The notes: generated by a model not told the origin, from the sequence alone. DNA of 64,000 bases from an uncultured Verrucomicrobiales bacterium (GCA_937928735.1 CALFVF010000001.1:186001-250000); one strand, 5' to 3'. Counted from the first letter of the stretch, positions 1 to 7,914 are shown. Translations and numbers: made by a program.

Positions 1-248
1 CTTTTTGCCAAATTTCTTTTGAAAAAGCGTTTGATTTTGCAAGCACTTTGTAGAGAAGCAGAGTTTGATCACCATAGTGGGTGAAATCACCAGCTGTTTT
101 ATTGGGGTGATAGTTACTGATTGGTGGAGAATAAGTGTCTATGCCATTGGGGTAGAGGCGTTTGAGTTTAGACTGATTGTAGACCCAGTGAGGGCCTAGA
201 GAGAGAGCATCTGCGACGAGTGCTGTTTGGGTGTAGATGGATTGCATA
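1..248 (-). CDS. ADP-ribosylglycohydrolase family protein, N-terminal part (runs off window)
   Basis: Reading the minus strand from an ATG at 248-246 gives 82 residues with no stop before the window edge, so the gene continues to the left. The start is MQSIYTQTALVADALSLGPHW, followed further on by GDFTHYGDQTL. The DAL-LG-HW pattern and the later Y-H-K-GDFTHYGDQ pattern match the N-terminal region of ADP-ribosylglycohydrolase-like proteins, which hydrolyse ADP-ribosyl bonds using two Mg ions. The catalytic acidic residues of the rest of the protein cannot be seen. It is divergent from the ECF sigma gene at 335, with an 86-bp shared promoter region. The family call is recalled from conserved blocks, and substrate is unknown. 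Confidence 0.7.
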
Positions 249-334
249 TTCTTATGAGAATGAAACCTCTTGTAGATTCCTTATGAAAAGTTTTGGAATA
301 AGGATCTCGCGGAGGCGTCCTATTCTTTACAACC

Positions 335-874
335 ATGAAAGATGAATTTCAACAACTGGTCGATGATCATTACCAACCTCTTTATCGTTTTGCATATTCG
401 CTGGCGAAAAGTTCTGATCGAGCAGCTGACCTTGTCCAACAAGTGTATTGTGTGTGGGCCCAAAAAGGCCACCAACTTAAGGACAGGAGTAAGGCGAAGA
501 CTTGGTTGTTTACAACATTGTATCGTGAGTTCCTAGGGCAGGCGAGACGCAGAAATCGCTTCCCTGAAGAAGATATTGAGGAATCAGAGTATCAACTTTC
601 ATCCGAAGAGACAGATACACCTAGGCACATGGATGCGAAGTATGCTGTGGAGCTCCTCTCTAACTTAGATGAAACATTTCGTGCCCCCCTTATGCTGTTT
701 TACCTCCAGCAGCATAGCTACAAAGAAATTTCGGAGATCTTAGATATTCCGATCGGAACTGTCATGTCTCGTATTTCTAGAGGCAAAGAGCAGCTTCGTA
801 AGAAAATGAAAGATGTCGTAGCAGGAGAGAAGGTTGTGGAGATTAACACTAACGAATTCAGAAAAAATGGATAA
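335..874 (+). CDS. RNA polymerase sigma factor, ECF (sigma-70) family
   Basis: 179 residues, a normal size for an ECF sigma factor. Region 2 lies at about residues 8-75 (DDHYQPLYRFAYSLAKSSD, then AKTWLFTTLYREF, the -10 recognition part). Region 4 lies at about 110-160 and carries a helix-turn-helix (YKEISEILDIPIGTVMSRIS) for -35 recognition. There is no region 1 or 3. The stop overlaps the start of the next gene by 8 bp, the usual arrangement of an ECF factor with its anti-sigma partner. It would direct core RNA polymerase to a small envelope- or stress-related regulon. The signal sensed cannot be read from sequence. The start is preceded by a GGAGG 20 nt upstream, too far to be a normal ribosome-binding site. 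Confidence 0.93.
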   Translation: MKDEFQQLVDDHYQPLYRFAYSLAKSSDRAADLVQQVYCVWAQKGHQLKDRSKAKTWLFTTLYREFLGQARRRNRFPEEDIEESEYQLSSEETDTPRHMDAKYAVELLSNLDETFRAPLMLFYLQQHSYKEISEILDIPIGTVMSRISRGKEQLRKKMKDVVAGEKVVEINTNEFRKNG

Positions 875-1862
875 AGAACAAGCTAAATTTGTTTTGCAAA
901 GCTTTCGACCTGATGGCGCTGATGCTAAGGATCTTAGTTTTGCCAATGCACTTAAACTAGCCACTGAAGACAGAGAACTAGGAGAGTGGTTGGCGAATAG
1001 ACGAGCTGAAGACGCTGAGTTTGCAGCCGCGCTGAGTTCGATTCAGATCCCGAATACTTTGAGAGGTGAGATATTGGATATATTGAAGTTTGATGGTAAT
1101 CGTCATGAGGATGCGGATGACGCTATATTCATAGGCGCTCTTGCAAGTGTACCTGTACCAGAGAATTTGCGTGAGCAGATCTATAGTGCCCTCGAAGTGG
1201 AGCTAGCAGGAGGTCAGAAGAGGTCTAAAATTATTCCATTTCCTTTTTTTTCGCTACTTGGTGGAGTGGCAGCGGCAGCGGCCTTGGGATTCAGCGCTTA
1301 TTTAGTGTTCTCTCCACAAGAAGAGGCTAGCCAAATAGCTGGAGTGGATTCACCAGGAGGGACAAATTATGTTGAGCGTGTTGAGCTTTCTCAAGCGATT
1401 GTCCCGGTGGCACTCAATTCTATGTCCGCGCAGATGGAGATGGGTATGTCACTAAAGACTTCTATCAAGAATATCGACTTTGGTTACACCCCACAGCCAG
1501 GAGAAGGCATCGAGCAGGTGAACTCGTGGCTTAGTGGTCAACATCACCCAGTGCCGTCTTCTCTGCCGAATGGTTTAGAAAACGCACCTATATTAGGCTC
1601 TAAGCAGGTGATTTTAACCACAGGTCATAAGGCGTCCTTAGTGTCTTTCCATAAGGAGAACATGGGGGAGATGCACATGGTGATTTTAGACCTAGAGAGT
1701 GTTGAAGATCTTAAGAACTTCGAGACCATGGATAAAGTAGGTCTTAAGAGCTGTAAGACATGTCCGGTGTCTGAGTTCTTAATCACACGCTGGCGTGATA
1801 GCTCGAATGCTTATATGCTCTTATCTCACGCGAAGCCGCTAGAGATTAAGACCATCTTTTAA
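867..1862 (+). CDS. Transmembrane anti-sigma-factor-like protein
   Basis: 331 residues if started at ATG 867 (MDKEQAKF), preferred over an upstream in-frame start because it gives the typical 8-bp overlap with the sigma gene. Residues 1-115 are a charged, probably cytoplasmic domain. A single membrane span lies near 124-146 (PFFSLLGGVAAAAALGFSAY). The C-terminal ~185 residues would be periplasmic. Near the C-terminus is a CKTC pair (C296, C299), a possible redox or metal site. I see no canonical zinc-binding anti-sigma HxxxCxxC motif, so membership of a named anti-sigma family is not shown. The role as partner of the preceding sigma factor is inferred from overlap and topology. Confidence 0.7.
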   Translation: MDKEQAKFVLQSFRPDGADAKDLSFANALKLATEDRELGEWLANRRAEDAEFAAALSSIQIPNTLRGEILDILKFDGNRHEDADDAIFIGALASVPVPENLREQIYSALEVELAGGQKRSKIIPFPFFSLLGGVAAAAALGFSAYLVFSPQEEASQIAGVDSPGGTNYVERVELSQAIVPVALNSMSAQMEMGMSLKTSIKNIDFGYTPQPGEGIEQVNSWLSGQHHPVPSSLPNGLENAPILGSKQVILTTGHKASLVSFHKENMGEMHMVILDLESVEDLKNFETMDKVGLKSCKTCPVSEFLITRWRDSSNAYMLLSHAKPLEIKTIF

Positions 1863-1865
1863 ATG

Positions 1866-1940
1866 ATTTTATGTTGAGGGTAAGTAGAGTGGACTGAGAG
1901 AAAGGTTGGATCGCATTTCATAGTTCTCAGTTCACTCTAC
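1866..1940. repeat. Structured intergenic repeat, copy A (hairpin)
   Basis: Begins with ATTTTATGTTGAGGGTAA and continues into a 17-bp stem (arms 1884-1900 and 1924-1940, with two G-U pairs) around a 23-nt loop. A second copy lies at 2052-2124. It sits just after the anti-sigma-like gene and may act as its terminator or mRNA 3' stabiliser. There is no T-run after the stem on the plus strand. Confidence 0.75.
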
Positions 1941-2051
1941 ACTTCGACAGCCTAATTTGACTCTTTTCTCAGTATCTCAATGCTAGACAGAGTGCGAGGT
2001 GGAGAATGAGTCTAAGAACCATAACTACGTAGGGGTGGTTCGTTTACACGA

Positions 2052-2124
2052 ATTTTATGTTGAGGGTAAATAGAGTGGGTTGAGAATACGATTGGATGTA
2101 TCCATAGTTCTCAGCTCACTCTAT
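2052..2124. repeat. Structured intergenic repeat, copy B (hairpin overlapping yicC stop)
   Basis: Same 18-nt leader as copy A, then a stem with arms 2070-2086 and 2108-2124. Compared with copy A, at least three stem positions differ while pairing is kept (G-C to A-U at the outer end, A-U to G-C, C-G to U-G), and the 21-nt loop is different. The right arm contains the yicC stop codon (2116-2118). Confidence 0.75.
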
Positions 2125-2991
2125 ATTTTGTACCTGTTCGCGGACTTTCTCTAGCTCTGTTTTTCCTGAGACGACATCAAATGTAATCTCTGAGCTATGT
2201 GATTTAGAACCGATCGTGTTGAACTCCCTATTGATCTCTTGGCAGAGGAAGTCCAGAGAGCGGCCAATAGGCTCAGAGTATCCTAACATATCTAAAAAAC
2301 GCTGAAGGTGGGCATTGAGCCGAGTGATTTCTTCTGAGATGTCACAGCGCTCCGTAAAGATAGCGATTTCCTTAAGGACTCTATCATCGGAGGGGTCAAG
2401 TTCTAGCCCCGCGTCTGTGAGTCGGCGCAGGAGGCTTTGTTTCTGGTACTCCACAAGACCTGTGGAATTGGTCTCGATGCGCGTAACGAGCTCTTGGAGT
2501 GTCTGGAGGCGCTCTAGTAGATCTTCTTTGAGGTCTTTGCCCTCCGCTGCCCGCATAGAAATTAAGTTGGCAGTGGCTTGTTGAAGAGCTGGTAAAATGG
2601 CCTCCCAGACTTCTTGGGTGCCGAGCTGGTTCTCCTCAAAGTGAATCACACCCTCAGCACGCAGGAGATCTGTGGCACTTAGTTGGCAGGATTGGCCGAT
2701 GTGCTCAGAGATCTCTTCGAGCGCTAGACTAAGAGCCTTTGCTTTTGCTAGGTCGATTTTTGTGGAACGAACAGACTGAGATGTCGGTTCTATGTGAATG
2801 GAGGCCTGAATTCGCCCCCTAGTGAGGTGGCTAAGGAGGTGCTTTTTAATCGCGGGTTCTAGTTCACTGTAGGCACGTGGTATCTGAGTGACCACCTCTC
2901 CCTGCTTACGGTTGACAGAGCCGAGTTCGACTCTGGCGATAAGGTGCTGGGCTGTGTGCTCTGCACGGCCAAATCCGGTCATCGAGTGCAT
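2116..2991 (-). CDS. yicC: YicC/YloC family endoribonuclease
   Basis: 291 residues, the family's usual length. The N-terminus MHSMTGFGRAE is the family signature. The C-terminal part carries the second signature (EINREFNTIGSKSHSSEI, then VSGKTELEKVREQVQNIE). YicC proteins are reported RNases linked to small-RNA turnover and stationary-phase survival. The middle is acidic and helical, including a likely coiled coil around 160-220. It lies 9 bp after the tatC stop on the other side of 2991, so it is not obviously co-transcribed beyond tatC-yicC order on the minus strand. The stop codon falls inside hairpin copy B. Confidence 0.92.
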   Translation of the reverse strand: MHSMTGFGRAEHTAQHLIARVELGSVNRKQGEVVTQIPRAYSELEPAIKKHLLSHLTRGRIQASIHIEPTSQSVRSTKIDLAKAKALSLALEEISEHIGQSCQLSATDLLRAEGVIHFEENQLGTQEVWEAILPALQQATANLISMRAAEGKDLKEDLLERLQTLQELVTRIETNSTGLVEYQKQSLLRRLTDAGLELDPSDDRVLKEIAIFTERCDISEEITRLNAHLQRFLDMLGYSEPIGRSLDFLCQEINREFNTIGSKSHSSEITFDVVSGKTELEKVREQVQNIE

Positions 2992-3000
2992 GGTCTGTAT

Positions 3001-4887
3001 CTAGTCTTTGGGTGGGCGAGGTTTAGGGACATGAGGACGATGATCAGGAGACTCGGTCTTTGTATTAGGGCTTCCTGTGTCTAGCTGTTTTTCCTGTTTA
3101 CTGAGTTCTTCGATTTCGCGATTAGCGTCTTCGAGTATTTGATGGCAGGATTCTGTGTCATTTTCACCCGTTTCGCTGGTAGGGTGGGCATGTTCTTTGT
3201 CCTCATCGTCAAGACGATTTGACTCAGGGTGGTTCACCCGAGTCGGGTCGACGTAGTCGGGGTCTTGCTCTCCATTCGGGTACTGCTCAGCATTAGGTTC
3301 ACCAGAAACTTCAGCTTCATGTTCATCATGATAAGGCTGATACTCTGATGCTGCTTTTGAGTGAGAAATGAGGCGTCCGTGCTCATCATGGTCTTTGTCA
3401 TAATCAATGAGGTGGCCGTGTTCATCGTGATAAGGATCATGATGAGGGTCTAGAGGGTGACCATGTTCATCGTGATCTGGATAGATGAGGCGTCCGTGCT
3501 CATCATGGTTTCTATCATAATCAATGGGGTGGCCATGATCATCATGATATGGGTCATGGTGAGGGTCTATAGGGTGGCCATGTTCATCATGGTCTGGGTA
3601 GATGAGGCGTCCCAATTCATCATGATTTCGATCATAATCAATAGGGTGATCGTGTTGGTCATGATAGGGGTCGTGATCAGGACTAGGGTCTGTGTGAGAG
3701 TGAGAGCTCTCCACCACTCCCGCTGGACTATTGAGCCTAGGCTTTGAGGAGCTTTGCCATTCTGCCGCTTCTTTGGCTTCTTCACGTAATTGCTTCTTGT
3801 AGTCAAAGTAAGCGAACCAAATACAGCACTCATAGAGTACACACATGGGGAGGGCTAGCAGCATGAGTGTGAAGGCATCCCCTGTGGGTGTGATGACAGC
3901 AGCCACGACGACTATGGTCAGAACCGCATAGGCGCGACTATTACTCATTGTCGGGTAGTTGAGTAGTCCTAGCTTCACAAGTGTCATAACAATGACTGGG
4001 AGCTCAAAGGAGAGTCCAAAGATCAGCGTGAACTGAGTGGCGAAGGTGATGTAGTCACCAATTCTCCATTCATTTTCCACATCCATGCCTTTACTGAATT
4101 CATAGAAGAAGTCGAGTGTACGGGGCAGGACAAAGAAGTAGGCGAAGCAGACACCGAGAAGGAAGAGCCCAAAGCCAACAGTCATTGCAGGCCAGAGTGT
4201 CTTCTTTTCATTTTCCTTCAGACCGGGGAGAATGAACTGCAAGATGAAATAGAGCAGTAGGGGAAATGAGATGACAATCGCCGCAAAGAAAGAAAGCTTA
4301 AGTGCCAGCATGAATGTCTCTGTGGGTTTGAGAGAGCGCATGTAGACGACTTTGTCTTTGGCATTGGGTGTGGCGTCTGGCTGTTTTTCTATGAGGGAGA
4401 GAATGGTTTCTTTGAGCTCGGAATCGAGGGCGAGACTGCGGATGTAGTCAGCCTCCTTTTTCTGATTTTTTTCGTCCGAAGCCTTAGGGTCATTGAGCAG
4501 CTTAGCTGTACGGTAGTACTGAGCGGCGTGGATATGTTTCTCAAGGATTGGGTCATTGAGTTGGGCGAAGAACTTCGTCTGGTGTTTCTCCTCAAGCCCT
4601 TGGATGCCAACAGCCATTTTTTTGGCTGTTTCCCAACGATCTGTATCGAAGTTTTTGGGTAGTCTGGATTGTTGTTTGAGCTGCCATACTTCCTCAATAG
4701 GACGACGCAGCACTTCCATGAGTTCACTGTGGAAAATATAGCAACCAATTGTTGCGACTAAGAGGGTGAGGACGATTTTTGTAATCGTGTCACGCAGATC
4801 TTCTAAATGCTCAAGAAATGGCTTTTCAGCGGCATCACTAGAGGCCGTTGTGTTTCGGAAGTTAAAGACTTTTTTAAGTAAGAACAT
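3001..4887 (-). CDS. tatC: Sec-independent translocase TatC with large loop insertion and His/Asp-rich repeat tail
   Basis: 628 residues, about two and a half times a standard TatC (~250). Residues 1-35 carry the TatC entry motif (FLEHLEDLRDTI). Span 1 is near 35-55. The next ~130 residues are a soluble charged insertion in what is normally a short periplasmic loop. Residues about 190-370 hold the other five spans with family features (ILPGLKENEKKTLWP, GLSFELPVIVM, ITPTGDAFT). After the last span a ~250-residue hydrophilic tail follows, with eight 13-residue units of type xxxHDEHGxPIDx at 406-509. The first 370 residues are enough for twin-arginine substrate binding. The tail would face the cytoplasm in the known topology. 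No tatA gene is adjacent. The tail function is unknown. Confidence 0.93.
   Translation of the reverse strand: MFLLKKVFNFRNTTASSDAAEKPFLEHLEDLRDTITKIVLTLLVATIGCYIFHSELMEVLRRPIEEVWQLKQQSRLPKNFDTDRWETAKKMAVGIQGLEEKHQTKFFAQLNDPILEKHIHAAQYYRTAKLLNDPKASDEKNQKKEADYIRSLALDSELKETILSLIEKQPDATPNAKDKVVYMRSLKPTETFMLALKLSFFAAIVISFPLLLYFILQFILPGLKENEKKTLWPAMTVGFGLFLLGVCFAYFFVLPRTLDFFYEFSKGMDVENEWRIGDYITFATQFTLIFGLSFELPVIVMTLVKLGLLNYPTMSNSRAYAVLTIVVVAAVITPTGDAFTLMLLALPMCVLYECCIWFAYFDYKKQLREEAKEAAEWQSSSKPRLNSPAGVVESSHSHTDPSPDHDPYHDQHDHPIDYDRNHDELGRLIYPDHDEHGHPIDPHHDPYHDDHGHPIDYDRNHDEHGRLIYPDHDEHGHPLDPHHDPYHDEHGHLIDYDKDHDEHGRLISHSKAASEYQPYHDEHEAEVSGEPNAEQYPNGEQDPDYVDPTRVNHPESNRLDDEDKEHAHPTSETGENDTESCHQILEDANREIEELSKQEKQLDTGSPNTKTESPDHRPHVPKPRPPKD
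3361..3672 (-). repeat. Tandem repeat in tatC encoding His/Asp-rich 13-residue units
   Basis: The DNA has an exact 117-bp period (the string ATGAGGCG recurs at 3368, 3485 and 3602). Each 117-bp unit encodes three related 13-residue units, giving eight units in all and about 30 histidines. Copies differ by scattered substitutions, so the array is fairly recent or kept uniform. Confidence 0.9.
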
Positions 4888-5090
4888 CGCTTGCGTGCGG
4901 TTTTACTGCTAGTGCGGGCAATGAGAAAGGTTTTTTGTTCTTTTCTTCGTTGTATCAACGAGTTCTCTGGCATAAGTAGCTGTATCCCGCAGCAGGATAG
5001 TGATTGTTTCTTGGTAAAACGCTTAACTGCCACGACTGATGGAGAGGTTTTGAAACAGTGGTCTGAGAGTGGGCGCTTTTTAGAGAAAAC

Positions 5091-5450
5091 ATGATAATGA
5101 AAATAGAAGGACTCGAACTAGCCAAAGCTTGTGCACAGCTTGCGGAAGATGTGCAGGCAGAAAATATCCGTGTGCTAGATCTGCGCGGCTTATCCTCACT
5201 GACTGATTACATGATCGTGTGCACAGGTCTTTCACAACCACACTTGAAAGCTGTGCTGCGAGACGTGGCAGAGGGACTGCTGGAGAAATACTCAGCGAAA
5301 CCACATGAATCAGAAGGAGCCCCATCGAGTCGCTGGGTGATTCTTGATTTTATCGATGTCATGCTCCATGTGATGGATGCAGACATGCGAGAGCTCTATA
5401 GTTTAGAGACTCTTTGGGGAGATGCGAAGGAGGTCGACTGGAAGAGTTAG
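5091..5450 (+). CDS. rsfS: Ribosome silencing factor RsfS (Iojap/YbeB)
   Basis: 119 residues, normal for RsfS. The family core is visible: LSSLTDYMIVCTGLSQPHLKA near residues 33-53, a conserved W in SSRWVILDFIDVMLHVM near 81-97, and the end block LYSLETLWGDA. RsfS binds ribosomal protein L14 and blocks subunit joining when nutrients are low. ATGs at 5091 and 5097 are both possible starts. It is monocistronic here: tatC is divergent upstream and an insertion sequence begins 80 bp downstream. A GAGTTAGC/GCTAACTC inverted repeat overlaps the stop (5444-5466) but lacks a T-run. Confidence 0.95.
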   Translation: MIMKIEGLELAKACAQLAEDVQAENIRVLDLRGLSSLTDYMIVCTGLSQPHLKAVLRDVAEGLLEKYSAKPHESEGAPSSRWVILDFIDVMLHVMDADMRELYSLETLWGDAKEVDWKS

Positions 5451-5582
5451 CCTGCGGAGCTAACTCATAGGCTTATAAATTGGCCTTTTCTTAGGTAATG
5501 CCTTATTTTTGAACTTACCCCTTGCCTTAGGTAGTGTCGTCACAAGTTGACAAACTTATCTAAGTTATGTTAACTAATCAGT

Positions 5583-6092
5583 ATGAAACCGCCTTACGCC
5601 TATCAAAGACATGACCTTAAGGACGCCACTTGGAAACTTTTAGAACCTCATTTACCAGGCCGAAAAGGCTCCTGGGGAGGTGTCGCCAAGAATAATCGGC
5701 TTTTTATTAACGCGGTTCTATGGATTTTGCGCACAGGTGCTCCGTGGAGAGATTTACCTCCTTCCTACGGAGATTGGAAAAACACTCATCGGCGATTTAC
5801 TAGGTGGCGAGATCGCGGAATCTGGGAAAAGTTGCTCAATATATTGATTGAGAATCCCGATTTTGAATGGCTAATGATAGACGCGAGCCATGTGAAAGTT
5901 CATCCTCAAGCCACAGGTGCTCAGGGAGGAAACGAAGCTATGAGCAAGACAAAAGGGGGCTCAACACCAAAATACATCTTTCCGTGGATGCGCATGGTAT
6001 GCCGGTTCGAGCCCTTATCACAAAAGGCACCACTGCTGATTGTTCCAAAGGTATTGAGCTTATCGAAAACTTCGATGCCCAACATCTTCTAG
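5583..6092 (+). CDS. IS5-family transposase, first frame (orfA)
   Basis: 169 residues. The N-terminal half is the DUF4096-type domain found at the start of these transposases (WKLLEPHLPGRKGSWGG, then ILRTGAPWRDLPPSYGDW). It includes the first catalytic aspartate in WLMIDASHVKVHP. After about residue 125 the reading departs from family sequence (KYIFPWMRMVCRF), and the family sequence resumes in the -1 frame. The join falls at AAAAGGGGGC (5951-5960). The full enzyme would arise by -1 slippage there, as in other two-frame members of this group. Confidence 0.9.
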   Translation: MKPPYAYQRHDLKDATWKLLEPHLPGRKGSWGGVAKNNRLFINAVLWILRTGAPWRDLPPSYGDWKNTHRRFTRWRDRGIWEKLLNILIENPDFEWLMIDASHVKVHPQATGAQGGNEAMSKTKGGSTPKYIFPWMRMVCRFEPLSQKAPLLIVPKVLSLSKTSMPNIF

Positions 6093-6352
6093 CAGATCGA
6101 GGGTATGATACCGATAAAATCGTTGAATTCGCCAAACAGTCAGGCATGAAGCCTGAGATTCCCCCGAAGAAAAACCGGAAAGAGCAACGAGAGTTCGACC
6201 GGCATCTCTATAAAATCAGGCATCTCGTAGAGAACGCGTTCAATGAGTTGAAGCGCTGGAGAGGTGTAGCAACTCGCTATGCCAAACGAGAGAGTTCCTT
6301 CTTAGCTGTGGTTCAAATAGCTTGTATGTGGCGTTGGTTGAAAATCTTGTGA
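5867..6352 (+). CDS. IS5-family transposase, second frame (orfB)
   Basis: The useful part begins where this frame joins orfA near 5951. From there it reads GLNTKIHLSVDAHGMPVRAL, a family block, then LADRGYDTDKIV (second catalytic Asp) and RHLVENAFNELKRWRGVATR (catalytic Glu), completing a DDE set. The upstream portion (from 5867) is a shadow of orfA. No stop or deletion breaks the frame before 6352, so with one -1 frameshift the transposase is complete, and the element is probably still mobile. Confidence 0.88.
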   Translation: MANDRREPCESSSSSHRCSGRKRSYEQDKRGLNTKIHLSVDAHGMPVRALITKGTTADCSKGIELIENFDAQHLLADRGYDTDKIVEFAKQSGMKPEIPPKKNRKEQREFDRHLYKIRHLVENAFNELKRWRGVATRYAKRESSFLAVVQIACMWRWLKIL

Positions 6353-6477
6353 CGACACTTCCTAAGGAAACTTAAAAAAGCATCTATTTGCATTCACTCT
6401 ATGTATCGAGCGCTCGCCATATTCATAGCACGGGCGAGCGCTTCTATACTCTCAATCACATCCCACCTATTTATCCT

Positions 6478-7086
6478 ATGGCTCAGCGTTTCATGCACAC
6501 CGTTCTGACTCCTTCTGTCCTAGAAGCCGAAGAGTTTTATTACGGGCGAACTTATCCGATTCTAGAGGAGACTCCCCCCATGGATCCATTGACTCAGCAA
6601 GAGATCGACTTCATTCACGCTAGAGACTCCTTCTATCTTTCCTCGATCACAGAAACTGGCTGGCCTTATATTCAAGCACGCGGCGGCCCAGCTGGATTCC
6701 TCAAAGTCACCTCCCCTCACCAAGTCGCATTCTGTGACTACGGAGGGAATCGCCAGATGGTATCCGTTGGTAATGTGTCACAGACAAATCGAGTCGCACT
6801 CTTTCTTATCGACTATCCGCGCCGCCACAGGCTCAAAGTACTTGCTCATGCGACAGTGCTCGATGCAAGAGAGCATCCTGAAAAAGCAGAATCACTTCTC
6901 CCTCCTGGTGGGCACGGCGCCACTCCTGAGCGGATCTTTGAACTCGATATTGTTTCTTATGATTGGAACTGCCCAAAATTCATCACCCCCAGATACACAA
7001 AGCCTGAGATCAACGAAGCCATGGAGCCACTGAAAAAACGAATTGCCGAGTTAGAGGCAGCTCTCAAGGAAGCCAAACGGTCTTGA
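6478..7086 (+). CDS. Pyridoxamine 5'-phosphate oxidase-related FMN-binding protein
   Basis: 202 residues from ATG 6478 (MAQRFMHTVLTPSV). An upstream in-frame ATG at 6388 would add 30 residues unlike the family. The split-barrel flavin domain spans about 45-160: FIHARDSFYLSSITETGWPY, then GGPAGFLKV, then DYGGNRQMVSVGNV. The C-terminus is a short coiled coil (PLKKRIAELEAALKEAK). These proteins bind FMN or similar cofactors, and most are uncharacterised. It stands alone, just after the insertion sequence (115 bp from its right end). The insertion may have altered its upstream region. Confidence 0.85.
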   Translation: MAQRFMHTVLTPSVLEAEEFYYGRTYPILEETPPMDPLTQQEIDFIHARDSFYLSSITETGWPYIQARGGPAGFLKVTSPHQVAFCDYGGNRQMVSVGNVSQTNRVALFLIDYPRRHRLKVLAHATVLDAREHPEKAESLLPPGGHGATPERIFELDIVSYDWNCPKFITPRYTKPEINEAMEPLKKRIAELEAALKEAKRS

Positions 7087-7161
7087 CCCCTTTCTCATGA
7101 CCTCTTTCTCATGACCAAAGCCTGATCTCAAATTTCTCGCTAAAGGGCACCTCTAATAGAT

Positions 7162-7914
7162 CTACGATAAGCTCTTGAGCTGATTGCGATACACTCTGGG
7201 TGACACCCGCATTTCGCGCTTAAAGGAGCGGCTAAAAACGACAGCATCAGAGAAGCCCATGAGATCCGCTATGTGATTGATACTGTAGGAAGGCTCAGCG
7301 AGCAACTCACAAGCTCTCGACATTCGCACCTGTGCAATGAAGCGGCCAGGACTCGTATCAAAATGCTTCTTAAAATAACGCTCCAGACTACTAATGGAGA
7401 GTCCACAGGCGGCAGCTAGCTCATCGACACTAACTGGTGTGTCGACATTTTCATACACATACTCCACGGCTTTTGATACAGACTGCATTGGCCCTGCTAT
7501 ACCGTCCGCTCCTGGTATTTTTGAAGGGTAAGACAGAGCTGCCACACCGACAACGAGATCGTTCTCATCATAAATAGGGATTTTTGAAGTAATATACCAG
7601 CGCACGATCCCTGGTCGATATGTCACGAGCTCTGACTTCGACAACATAGATTTCTCAGAGGTCATGACAAATTTATCATCCTGCACGTACACCCTCGCGA
7701 GCTCAGCTCCAAAGAGCTCTTCATCCGTACAGCCCACTATCTTTTCTGCTGGTTTTTGAAGCGTTGCTGCAAACGCGTGATTCACGTGAACATACACACT
7801 CTCTAAGTTCTTAATGCACATGATGGTATCAGGCAGCATATCGAGTAAATTCGTGGAAATTTGCCCTGGTTTGATACGGTTTAAGAAGTCGTCTTGTGTG
7901 ATTAGTTTAGCCAT
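7162..7914 (-). CDS. AraC-family transcriptional regulator with N-terminal PAS-like domain
   Basis: 250 residues from ATG 7914 (MAKLITQDDF). An alternative in-frame ATG is at 7956. Residues about 20-130 resemble a PAS/fold-4 sensor (LPDTIMCIKNLESVYVHVNH, GCTDEELFG). Residues about 155-250 hold two helix-turn-helix motifs of AraC type (VDELAAACGLSISSLERYFK; SINHIADLMGFSDAVVFSRS). A sensor-plus-AraC layout suggests a cytoplasmic ligand-responsive activator. Its target is unknown. It is convergent with the flavin protein and its promoter faces trmL, 171 bp away. Confidence 0.9.
   Translation of the reverse strand: MAKLITQDDFLNRIKPGQISTNLLDMLPDTIMCIKNLESVYVHVNHAFAATLQKPAEKIVGCTDEELFGAELARVYVQDDKFVMTSEKSMLSKSELVTYRPGIVRWYITSKIPIYDENDLVVGVAALSYPSKIPGADGIAGPMQSVSKAVEYVYENVDTPVSVDELAAACGLSISSLERYFKKHFDTSPGRFIAQVRMSRACELLAEPSYSINHIADLMGFSDAVVFSRSFKREMRVSPRVYRNQLKSLS

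Larger units (their letters stand above)
5530..6362 (+). mobile_element. Complete IS5-family insertion sequence (IS427-like)
   Basis: 833 bp. The ends are inverted repeats: left GGTAGTGTCGTCACAAG, right CTTGTGACGACACTTCC, one mismatch over 17 bp. TA flanks both ends (5528-5529 and 6363-6364), and the surrounding CCTTA / TAAGG is consistent with a TA target duplication. Two overlapping frames encode the transposase. The intact ends and frames suggest a recent insertion into the rsfS downstream region. Confidence 0.93.

Noticed and set aside
3361-3672. Could the regular spacing in tatC be a CRISPR array?
   Set aside because: Units are 117 bp, in frame, encode a coherent peptide repeat, and there is no unique spacer pattern or cas gene.
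3457-3747. Plus-strand Ile/Met/Val-rich reading frame opposite the tatC tail
   Set aside because: It is the antisense shadow of the His/Asp repeats. The plus-strand frame merely mirrors the repeat composition.
4803-5033. 76-residue minus-strand frame overlapping the tatC start
   Set aside because: It overlaps tatC in another frame and has no membrane span, so it is not the missing tatA.
5444-5466. Terminator after rsfS
   Set aside because: Inverted repeat present but no U-run follows.
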